From: Nitrososphaeria archaeon
Lineage (GTDB): Archaea > Thermoproteota > Nitrososphaeria > JACIWG01
Assembly (NCBI GenBank): GCA_029776065.1
Contig: JARVJP010000011.1
Location: 437,338 to 501,337, forward strand
Reading direction: 5' to 3'
Length of the DNA stretch: 64,000 bases
Position numbers and translations under genes: made by a program
Notes under the pieces: generated by a model
What the model was told of the DNA's origin: nothing
Seen by the model: only the letters and a program-made list of their open reading frames with translations
The model's database searches: none
Shown here: positions 56,204-64,000 of the stretch, piece by piece
Layout: the number at the start of each line of letters is the position of its first letter
How positions within the stretch are numbered: position 1 is the stretch's first letter

Positions 56204-57931
56204 CTAAGCAATATTTAGATTGATGTCAGGATATTCAGCTGTGTCGAATTGGGATTCGTATTTATTATATGTTCTTTTAATATGGCTAAAGACTTGTTGC
56301 GGGGTGGAAGCTGGTGGTCGATATGGTTTTGGCTTTCGATGTGCTAGTATGTCTTCATCAATTTTCAAAATCATTTCCGTTGCTTTCACAGCTATAGAAA
56401 AAATTTCTTCTTTTACAACTAATGGTTCATAGATTTCTAGTTTTGTCGTATCTTCAATCTTCCGTTCTAGAGCATTGATTCCAACATTTTTTTCACCCTT
56501 ACGGTGTCGTGTAACAAGTTCCAATAATGCATTGGTCGGATCCATCCCAGAATTCTTAGCTAATGTTAAAGGTATGGTTTCTAATGCTTCTGCAAACTTT
56601 TGGACTGCGAGCTGTTTTTTTCCATGGAAAGTTCTAGCATAGTTAAAGAGATTCAAAGCGATTTCTATTTCTAAAGAACCCCCACCAAGAACCACAATAG
56701 GTTTTGTCATTGCACCTTTAACAGCGCATAAGGCATCATGTATCGATCTTTCTGTTTCCTCTACTAGCTTTTGCGTTCCTCCTCTAATGAGTAAAGTAAC
56801 ACCTCTAGCATTATCATATCCTTCGACAAAGATTTCTCCTGGATACCCCTCCCAAATCTTTCTTTCTTCAACCATTTCTGCGTGGCCAAGATGGTCAGGA
56901 GTCAATTTATCCAATATTTTGATAATCTTCGCTCCTGTAGCTTTCTCAAGAATCAGCATATCTTCAGGATATAAATTTTGAATTGCAATAATTCCTGCTT
57001 TAGCAAAATAGTATTGAGCTATATCGTCTATTGGTTTCTTACAGAAGACAACGTTTGCGCCTGTCTTTGCAACCTTCTCTACCATATTCTTAAGTACTTC
57101 TTCCTTCTCTTCACGATACTTCCTTAACGAATCAGGGCTGTCAATGTTAATTTCGTATTTGTATTTTAAGTCTGTCTTTTTCATATCTATATGGTCCCAG
57201 ATTAAGGCAATTTTCGCATCAACGATGCTTTTCGGCATTCCATAATAAGAAATTTCTTTATCTAATATTATTCCTTTTATAAGCTGGCTGTTTTCTATTG
57301 AGCCGCCAGCCTTCTTTACAATCCTAACATCGTCTATATCTACTTTAAGTTTATCTCCCGAAGTCGTTGTAACCATTAGTAAACTATCAACTACTAATGA
57401 AGCTAAAAAATCTAAGTAAACTGGCACGACCTTCTTAGTTAGCGTCGTCCTAGCTACTTTAAGTAGCCAGTTTTTGTCTTTTGGGTTTATTTTGATGGAC
57501 ATTGTTTTGAGGGCTTCCTGTGCCTTTCTCTCTGCTTCCCTGTAGCCGTTGATGATGGTGTTGGGGTGCACCTTCTTGTCTAGGAGCTCTTCTGCCTTCT
57601 CTAAGAGGGCGCCGGCTAGGATGACTGCCGTGGTAGTGCCATCTCCGACCTCTTTATCCACGGCCTTGGCAACCTCCACCATGGCCTTGGCAGCAGGATG
57701 CTGCACGTCAACCTTATCCAATATCGTCGCACCATCATTCGTAATGGTAGTGTTCCCAAGATTGTCCATAACTAGCTTGGCCATCCCACGAGGGCCTAAG
57801 GTCGTTCTAACTAGTTGTGCAACTAGTTTTGCTGCTGTGATATTCTTTTTTAGGTCGTTTATTCTGCTTGAACTAGAGGGAACATCTTTGGCAATTTTGG
57901 TAGATTGACCAGATGAATTTGGTTGCCCCAT
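56204..57931 (-). CDS. Thermosome (group II chaperonin) subunit
   Basis: [65 protein letters not shown]. Confidence 0.97.
   Translation of the reverse strand: MGQPNSSGQSTKIAKDVPSSSSRINDLKKNITAAKLVAQLVRTTLGPRGMAKLVMDNLGNTTITNDGATILDKVDVQHPAAKAMVEVAKAVDKEVGDGTTTAVILAGALLEKAEELLDKKVHPNTIINGYREAERKAQEALKTMSIKINPKDKNWLLKVARTTLTKKVVPVYLDFLASLVVDSLLMVTTTSGDKLKVDIDDVRIVKKAGGSIENSQLIKGIILDKEISYYGMPKSIVDAKIALIWDHIDMKKTDLKYKYEINIDSPDSLRKYREEKEEVLKNMVEKVAKTGANVVFCKKPIDDIAQYYFAKAGIIAIQNLYPEDMLILEKATGAKIIKILDKLTPDHLGHAEMVEERKIWEGYPGEIFVEGYDNARGVTLLIRGGTQKLVEETERSIHDALCAVKGAMTKPIVVLGGGSLEIEIALNLFNYARTFHGKKQLAVQKFAEALETIPLTLAKNSGMDPTNALLELVTRHRKGEKNVGINALERKIEDTTKLEIYEPLVVKEEIFSIAVKATEMILKIDEDILAHRKPKPYRPPASTPQQVFSHIKRTYNKYESQFDTAEYPDINLNIA
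57630..57745. repeat. 116-bp segment perfectly inverted-repeated at 63885-64000
   Basis: Base-by-base comparison of the two thermosome genes; the right copy is cut by the window end. Confidence 0.9.
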
Positions 57932-58027
57932 TAAGAAAACCGTTATTAATATAGAATAGCGATATAATACATTATAAACTTTACTGTTTTAACTTATACT
58001 TTGTAACCAATTTTGTAGTTTGATCGT

Positions 58028-58150
58028 TTAGCTAGGAGGGATTGGTCCAGTTAATGCAGAAGCGATAAAACAAGATAACCATATTATTGCAAATACGATT
58101 AATAACCAAAGCTGTTTTATAAGCCTAAGAACATTTTTCCAGATATTCAT
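58028..58150 (-). CDS. 40-aa single-TM small protein coupled to the ABC ATPase gene
   Basis: MNIWKNVLRLIKQLWLLIVFAIIWLSCFIASALTGPIPPS; ATG overlaps the ATPase TGA (ATGA). Confidence 0.55.
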   Translation of the reverse strand: MNIWKNVLRLIKQLWLLIVFAIIWLSCFIASALTGPIPPS

Positions 58151-59277
58151 TCAGTCATCACCACCCTAAGTTCGCCTGATTTCTTATCGAATAATCTGAT
58201 GTATGCTGGAGGAAATGTTAGATATACATCTCCATCTACTTTGGGTAAATCATCTGAGAGAGGGGTTTTTACCTTTATAATATTATTAGGTGAACAGTTA
58301 GTTAATATATCTAATAAAGCAAAACTTCCAAATGATTCAATAACTAAACATTTGCCTGCAATCGAATTCTTCTTATAAGTTTTTGTTATAGTTATAAACT
58401 CCGGCCTTATACCAAGAACTATTTTATCGCTTTCTTTTAATGCATGCGACCATTTGCTTACTTCAAAAGATACGTCGCTTACACCATCTATTTTAATGTA
58501 ATATTTTCCTTCAGACGCTTCCATTGAGCAGTCGATTAAGTTCATTCCAGGTTCACCTATAAACCATGCTACAAATGTTGTGGCAGGATTCAGGTATATG
58601 TTTTCTGGAGTATCATATTGGTGCACTTTTCCTTCATTCATAACAGCAATTTTATCGCATAAAGTCATTGCTTCGGATTGATCGTGTGTGACATATACCA
58701 CGGTGGTGTCCATGGATCGAATGACTTTCTTCAGCTCCCGTCTAAGATAAAGTCTGCTTTCGGGATCCAGTGAGGACAACGGTTCATCTAATAATAGAAC
58801 CTTAGGTTTACGTATGATCGCTCGTCCTAATGCAATCTTTTGGTTTATACTTGCAGGAAGACCTTTAGCCCTCTTTTTCAAAATATCAGAGAGCCCTAGG
58901 AATTCAGCTGTCTCTTTAACTCGTTTATTTATTTCTTCTTTATTTATGTTCTTGACCATCAATGGAAATGCAAGATTATCGAAGACGGTCATATTATCGT
59001 AAACAACAGCAAACTGGAATAATAAGGCTGCATCTCTTTCTATTGGTGGCAAATAAGTTACGTCTTTGTCTTCGAAGTAGATCTTTCCTTCTGAGGGAGG
59101 ATCTAAGCCTGCAATAGCCCTTAATGTCGTAGTTTTTCCGCAACCGGAAGGCCCTAAAATCCCAACTACTTTGTTGCTAGGAAATTCAGCTGTGAATCCT
59201 TTAACAGCTACAGTTTCCTTTGCCTTTTTCGAACCCTTAAATACCTTACCAACATTTTCTAAAACTACTTTTACCAT
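58147..59277 (-). CDS. Sugar ABC transporter ATPase B (degenerate signature, H-loop intact)
   Basis: GPSGCGKTTTLRAIAGL, LPASINQKIALGRAI, LLLDEPLSSLDP, VTHDQ. Confidence 0.9.
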   Translation of the reverse strand: MVKVVLENVGKVFKGSKKAKETVAVKGFTAEFPSNKVVGILGPSGCGKTTTLRAIAGLDPPSEGKIYFEDKDVTYLPPIERDAALLFQFAVVYDNMTVFDNLAFPLMVKNINKEEINKRVKETAEFLGLSDILKKRAKGLPASINQKIALGRAIIRKPKVLLLDEPLSSLDPESRLYLRRELKKVIRSMDTTVVYVTHDQSEAMTLCDKIAVMNEGKVHQYDTPENIYLNPATTFVAWFIGEPGMNLIDCSMEASEGKYYIKIDGVSDVSFEVSKWSHALKESDKIVLGIRPEFITITKTYKKNSIAGKCLVIESFGSFALLDILTNCSPNNIIKVKTPLSDDLPKVDGDVYLTFPPAYIRLFDKKSGELRVVMTE

Positions 59278-59283
59278 TTATTT

Positions 59284-60393
59284 TCACCTTATCAATAGAC
59301 CAGATTCTGCGTCAAACAGATATATGTCTTTAAGGTTAAACTGCAACCAAACTTTTATCCCTATGTCATACTTTGTTATTTTACTTTCTAGAACTCTTAT
59401 TATTTGGTCGTTAATTTTCACGTAGACAACTGTGTCAGAGCCTCTAATTTCAAATTCGAATACTTCACCTTTGATGTAAAACAAATCCAAAGATTCTTGA
59501 ACTTTTGGTTCCTTTTTGACAACGTTTAGAAGTTCGGGTCTAAGACCTAAAGTCACTTTAGAATTAATGTGGTCTTTTACAGAATCCCTAAGTTTACTTA
59601 TCTCGATCTCGAATAAATTTGTTTGTAGGATTATTTTTTCACCCTTTTCTATTATAGAACCTTCGATAAGGTTTATCGGATAGTAACCTACAAAGGTAGC
59701 AACGAATTTATTTATTGGGTTCCTATAAATATATTCAGGTGTACCTTGCTGGATTATCTTACCTTTATCCAAAACGATCAATTTATCTGCTAATGCAAGA
59801 GCTTCAATAGGATCCGGTGTAGCGTACAGCATCGTCTGATTGATTTCTTTTTGCAGGATTTTAAATTCAGCTCGCATGCTCGCTCTTATTTTTGCATCAA
59901 GATTTGTAAGTGGTTCATCTAGAATATAAAGATCCGCATTATTTTTAACTAATGCTCTTGACAGAGCTACTCTTTGTCTTTCTCCTCCGCTGAGTGTGCC
60001 AGGTTTTCGATACAAGGTATGTGATATCTTCATTTTATTTGCAATAGCCTCGACCTGATTTATTACTTCGCTAGGTGGAAGATGAAGTGCTTTTAATGGA
60101 CTTGCAATATTTTCGAAAACGTTCATGTTTGGGTAGAGAGCAAGTTTCTGAAACATCATGGATACACGCCGTTCTTTGGGTTCTAAATCAGTAATATCTC
60201 TATCCCCAAGATATACTTTTCCTGAATCAACTTCATCTAATCCTGCAACTATTTTACATATTCCAGTTTTCCCCCCGTTCGGCGGTGATAAGAGCACCGT
60301 TATCTGGCCTTCCTCCGCGGTAAATGAAATTTTTTCTAAGGTTAGTGCTGGCCCGTATTTCTTTGTAACATTCTCGACCACTAGTTTTGCCAT
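59284..60393 (-). CDS. Sugar ABC transporter ATPase A (LSGG intact, Walker A and H-loop degenerate)
   Basis: SPPNGGKTG, LSGGERQRVAL, YILDEP, YATPDPIEA. Confidence 0.9.
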   Translation of the reverse strand: MAKLVVENVTKKYGPALTLEKISFTAEEGQITVLLSPPNGGKTGICKIVAGLDEVDSGKVYLGDRDITDLEPKERRVSMMFQKLALYPNMNVFENIASPLKALHLPPSEVINQVEAIANKMKISHTLYRKPGTLSGGERQRVALSRALVKNNADLYILDEPLTNLDAKIRASMRAEFKILQKEINQTMLYATPDPIEALALADKLIVLDKGKIIQQGTPEYIYRNPINKFVATFVGYYPINLIEGSIIEKGEKIILQTNLFEIEISKLRDSVKDHINSKVTLGLRPELLNVVKKEPKVQESLDLFYIKGEVFEFEIRGSDTVVYVKINDQIIRVLESKITKYDIGIKVWLQFNLKDIYLFDAESGLLIR

Positions 60394-60394
60394 T

Positions 60395-61231
60395 TTACTT
60401 CACCGCCCCTAAGGTCATACCGCGTACAAGATACTTCTGCAAAGCGATAGCGATTATGAAAACAGGTATTATTGATATTACCCCGTATGCCGCTATCTGT
60501 CCCCAAAGTATTTCTGAAGACACTCTACTGTTGACGATAGCTATTGGCATTGTCCAAGACTCAGGGGTCGTTAGAATCAATGCAAATAAGAATTCACCCC
60601 ATGTAAATATAAATGAGAACAGAAATGTCGCTAGGAAACCATTTCTCGCAACAGGTAAAACGAATTTTATGAAAATCGTAAACCATGAGTGTCCATCAAG
60701 TCGTGCAGCTTCATCAATCTCCCTTGGAATTTCGTCAAAAAAGCTTCGCATCATCCATATAACGAAAGGAAGAGCTGAGTTGATGTACAAGAGTATAAGA
60801 CCAAGAGCAGTTCCCCTAAGCCCAACCGAAGAGTAAAGAACGAACATAGGGAGTACGATAACTATTCCTGGCATGAAACGTTGCGCAAGTACAAAGAATA
60901 TTAAATCTTCTCTTCCGAAAAACTTGAACCTAGAAAAACCGTAGGCTGCTAGTGATCCGATGAACATAGCGATCACAGTTGAAGTTGTAACAAAAAATAG
61001 ACTGTTTTGTATTGCTAGTGTGCCTTCTGCCATGGTAGTGGTTCCAACAAATATGTCGACAAAATTTTTTATTGTTGGAGTAAATATCCATTTAGGAACT
61101 GGGGTGAAAATGTCTGCTCTTTGTTTGAAGGCGGTCACAATCATCACAATAATAGGCAGATCAAAGTAGGCAATCAAAATCAATGTGATTAATGTGACTA
61201 AAATAAATTTGATAAATGCGCTTGTTTTCAC
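60395..61231 (-). CDS. Sugar ABC transporter permease (MalG-like)
   Basis: EIDEAARLDGHSWFTIFIKFVLPVARNG. Confidence 0.9.
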   Translation of the reverse strand: MKTSAFIKFILVTLITLILIAYFDLPIIVMIVTAFKQRADIFTPVPKWIFTPTIKNFVDIFVGTTTMAEGTLAIQNSLFFVTTSTVIAMFIGSLAAYGFSRFKFFGREDLIFFVLAQRFMPGIVIVLPMFVLYSSVGLRGTALGLILLYINSALPFVIWMMRSFFDEIPREIDEAARLDGHSWFTIFIKFVLPVARNGFLATFLFSFIFTWGEFLFALILTTPESWTMPIAIVNSRVSSEILWGQIAAYGVISIIPVFIIAIALQKYLVRGMTLGAVK

Positions 61232-61234
61232 CTT

Positions 61235-62110
61235 TTATACACCCCTCCTAAGTAGATATATAAGAATATTTCCAACTAGAATCAAGATAGCGGTCAACAT
61301 TAAAGCTTGGGCGAAGGACTGTCCTAGAAACCACTTCAAAAAGGCTGTGTTATAAATTTCTAAAGATGCAACTTGTGTTGATGTTCCTGGGCCGCCCCCT
61401 GTTAAAACGTAGACCAAATCATATGTTCGAAATGCATCAATTACTCTTATCAATAAAACAACTAAAAGAGCCGTTTTTATTCTTGGCAAAATTATTTTTC
61501 TGATCAAGTGTCTATCTTTGGCTCCGTCAACAATAGCTGCTTCCATTACATCATTTGGTATTGATTGTATAGCAGCGTAGGTTACAATCATTATAAATGG
61601 CGTCCACATCCAAACATCAGCATATATTATTGAAGCTAAAGCAGTGATAGGGGTTGCCAGTAAATTTACATTTCGCGGCATGATTCCAAAATAACTTAGA
61701 TAATAATTTACTATACCCAAATCTGTGTTAAATAAATACCACCAAAGGAAGCCAGTTACAACAGGTGGCATCATCAAAGGCAAAGATAGAAAGACTTGAA
61801 TGTATTTGAAAGCTTTAGTCTTTATTACACTGAATAAAATTGCTGCTCCAACACCTATTAGCAATTGTAGTCCAACAGATACGATAACAAAAACAAATGT
61901 CACAAACATTGAATATTGAAAAAGAGGATCAATTACACTGTTATGGTAGTTTGACATTGCTGTAAAAACGTTATCAACGTTGAGACCAAAGTAGAAAGAA
62001 CGAACAGAATAAAAACATGCAAATAGAAATGGGTAGATTCCAAAAAAAAGTATAAAAGCAAAGGCAGGAGCTAAAGAAAAAAATAAGAAGAGACGGGATT
62101 TCCCCGGCAC
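61235..62110 (-). CDS. Sugar ABC transporter permease (MalF-like)
   Basis: VMEAAIVDGAKDRHLIRKIILPRIKTALL. Confidence 0.9.
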   Translation of the reverse strand: MPGKSRLFLFFSLAPAFAFILFFGIYPFLFACFYSVRSFYFGLNVDNVFTAMSNYHNSVIDPLFQYSMFVTFVFVIVSVGLQLLIGVGAAILFSVIKTKAFKYIQVFLSLPLMMPPVVTGFLWWYLFNTDLGIVNYYLSYFGIMPRNVNLLATPITALASIIYADVWMWTPFIMIVTYAAIQSIPNDVMEAAIVDGAKDRHLIRKIILPRIKTALLVVLLIRVIDAFRTYDLVYVLTGGGPGTSTQVASLEIYNTAFLKWFLGQSFAQALMLTAILILVGNILIYLLRRGV

Positions 62111-62121
62111 TACGATTTCAC

Positions 62122-63585
62122 CTATACGAACGAAGGATCAATCACAAGCCATTCGTTGAAGATTTTGTCAAGAGTTTCTTTTTCGTCTTGTTGACCTGTG
62201 AAACAGGCGTTTAAGTTTGCTGTAAGACTATCTTGCATAGCATCCCACTGTGGGTGCCTAGGTCTTGGCTTCTGCTTTTCTGCACCGGCTAGATTTCCGT
62301 TCTTCCAATATCTATCGTAAAAGTCTAGAGCTATTACATCTGGCTTTAGGTAGAAAGACTTCCTAGTTGGACAATATGGTGGCGCATTCTTTATATCGCA
62401 CATAACTTCCTTTGAGGTTGTAAATTGCATCATTAACCATGCAGCGAGTTGATTTTTAGAGCTGGATGGTATAGTTAAAGCCGCTTGTCCGCAATGTGAT
62501 ATACCCATTCCCGGAGAAACGCCCCAAGCTAGTTCGCCTACAACCTTTGACCTCGCTGGGTCGTCATATACAACCATTATGGAATCGTTCCAGAATTCAC
62601 CTGCTGTGCATAATCCTGAAGCAAAGCCCTCGAAGACATCATAAGCAGTCCAAGTCTTTGCTCCTGATGGTGCGTAAGTATCAGCTAATCGCTTCCAGTG
62701 TTTTAAGGTTTCTAAGGCCACTCCTGAACCTTTAACCAATAATTTTCCATTGGAATCAAAGATTTCTCCTCCGTGGTTAAAGTAGTAGCCCCAAAATTCC
62801 CATCCCGATTCTGGGTTACGTCCCAAACCTGTAGCTAAGCCGTAAAGGTTCTGATCTGGTTTTGTGTAAGCCTTTAATATTTCCTCATATTTATCGTAAC
62901 TTATTGGGCTTGCTCCGATATTTGTGAAGCCAGCATCGTCCGCTCTCTTTTTATTATATGTGAAGAACATTAGAACGTGGTCCTGAGGCACACCATATAG
63001 CTTACCATTCCATATACAGTTATATTCTACGTCTAAATCGAAGAAGTCTTTAAAGTCCCATTGTGGATCGACAAGTTCTGGGTGCTGATTCCAAAGAGGT
63101 GTAAGTTCAGTTACCCAACCTGCTGAGACCAACTTCCCAATACGAGGGTAGTCCATATTAAATAAGTCGTATGTACCTGTTTTTGTGGCAAAATCTAAGA
63201 ATGCCTTCTGTTCGTCAAAAGGATGTGCCGCATAAGTACCTTTTAAACCCACATTATATCGGGCTTTAGCCAATGCGCCACCGATTTTTTCATAACAAAT
63301 AACTGAGTCAGTATCTTCACCGACTAACTGAAGAGTTAAGCCACTATATGGCTTAAAGGCCGCTTCATAGCCAGGCCATGCTGCTGGTGTGGTTGTTGGT
63401 GTGGTTGTTGTGGTTGTTGTCCCAGTGGTGGTTGTTGTCTCGGTCTTCGTGACGGTGTTAGTCACCGTTGTAGTCGCAGTTTCAGATGGCTTCGCCAGAT
63501 AGCCGATCGCACCACCGACAATAAGACCGCCGGCAGCACCACCAACTATCTTCAACATATCCCTACGTGATTTATTTTCCGTCAT
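62122..63585 (-). CDS. Sugar ABC transporter substrate-binding protein with Tat signal and Thr-rich linker
   Basis: MTENKSRRDMLKIVGGAAGGLIVGGAIGYLA...; ORF opens at 63603, likely start ATG 63585. Confidence 0.88.
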   Translation of the reverse strand: MTENKSRRDMLKIVGGAAGGLIVGGAIGYLAKPSETATTTVTNTVTKTETTTTTGTTTTTTTPTTTPAAWPGYEAAFKPYSGLTLQLVGEDTDSVICYEKIGGALAKARYNVGLKGTYAAHPFDEQKAFLDFATKTGTYDLFNMDYPRIGKLVSAGWVTELTPLWNQHPELVDPQWDFKDFFDLDVEYNCIWNGKLYGVPQDHVLMFFTYNKKRADDAGFTNIGASPISYDKYEEILKAYTKPDQNLYGLATGLGRNPESGWEFWGYYFNHGGEIFDSNGKLLVKGSGVALETLKHWKRLADTYAPSGAKTWTAYDVFEGFASGLCTAGEFWNDSIMVVYDDPARSKVVGELAWGVSPGMGISHCGQAALTIPSSSKNQLAAWLMMQFTTSKEVMCDIKNAPPYCPTRKSFYLKPDVIALDFYDRYWKNGNLAGAEKQKPRPRHPQWDAMQDSLTANLNACFTGQQDEKETLDKIFNEWLVIDPSFV

Positions 63586-63716
63586 ATTTCCCTTGTAGCA
63601 CATTTATATTAGACTTATTAATAAAGTTTTTTTAAAAAAAAATATAATTTTTAAACTAAAAAAAGTTTATTTAGTAAACGATAAATAATAAATTGTTTGA
63701 GTAAGATTTGTACAAT

Positions 63717-64000
63717 TTGGGTAAACCATCACAAATACTTAGAAGTACAACGAAGAGAGTTAGTAAAAGGGATGCAAAAAAAGGTAATATTAGAGCTGCG
63801 AAGGCAGTTGCTGAAATGATTAAGACATCCTTAGGCCCTTATGGAATGAATAAAATGATAGTTGATGAATTTGGAGCGGTAACAATTACGAATGATGGTG
63901 CGACGATATTGGATAAGGTTGACGTGCAGCATCCTGCTGCCAAGGCCATGGTGGAGGTTGCCAAGGCCGTGGATAAAGAGGTCGGAGATGGCACTACCAC
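63717..64000 (+). CDS. Thermosome subunit, N-terminal part (truncated by window end)
   Basis: TTG start; [95 protein letters not shown]. Confidence 0.93.
   Translation, partial: MGKPSQILRSTTKRVSKRDAKKGNIRAAKAVAEMIKTSLGPYGMNKMIVDEFGAVTITNDGATILDKVDVQHPAAKAMVEVAKAVDKEVGDGTT

Noticed and set aside
56220-56432. Forward ORF inside the thermosome gene
   Set aside because: Antisense to a strongly supported coding sequence; no motif
1-64000. tRNA, rRNA, CRISPR array, transposase or integrase genes
   Set aside because: None recognised by eye on either strand; tRNAscan-SE and ISfinder/CRISPR searches would be needed to exclude them fully

Overview
This 64 kb window is archaeal. Evidence: group II chaperonin (thermosome) genes, TATA-type promoters with many near-leaderless starts, and Tat-anchored substrate-binding proteins with Thr-rich linkers; probably a TACK-type lineage, but I cannot fix the taxon. 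Left to right it holds: inorganic pyrophosphatase and a NUDIX hydrolase; an ABC importer with a fused permease and two non-identical ATPases; a tungstate/molybdate TupABC system with a ModE-like/PBP regulator; an enolase-superfamily enzyme; a SagB-type nitroreductase with a small membrane partner; a complete aromatic amino-acid locus (pheA, tyrA, chorismate mutase, aroC, aroA, a bacterial-type shikimate kinase, aroE, aroD, aroB, DAHP synthase, split transketolase); a complete branched-chain locus (leuD, leuC, ilvD divergent from ilvB, ilvN, ilvC, leuA, leuB); an ABC-2 exporter; a site-2 protease; a polyol/sugar-acid catabolic region; and two Glp-like dual-ATPase sugar ABC transporters with FGGY kinases and Zn-dehydrogenases. 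Two thermosome genes flank the second transporter. The strongest candidates for something undescribed are: (1) a 25-codon leader ORF, MEQLEASSKLVSIIRRLNVILLIIV, directly upstream of ilvB, ending in seven consecutive Ile/Leu/Val codons and overlapping hairpins, i.e. a candidate archaeal leader-peptide attenuator; (2) a parallel arrangement upstream of the aro operon (33-bp tandem repeat, 17-bp palindrome, short ORF with WTW...Y) ahead of a transketolase carrying an N-terminal winged-helix-like domain; (3) three independent ABC importers whose two ATPases show complementary loss of the signature motif and the H-loop, predicting one canonical and one degenerate ATP site; (4) two long perfect inverted repeats (138 bp, and at least 116 bp) between paralogous genes, suggesting gene conversion; (5) a shikimate kinase whose reading frame has no ATG/GTG/TTG upstream of its Walker A glycine. 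All calls come from reading the sequence; no searches were run.
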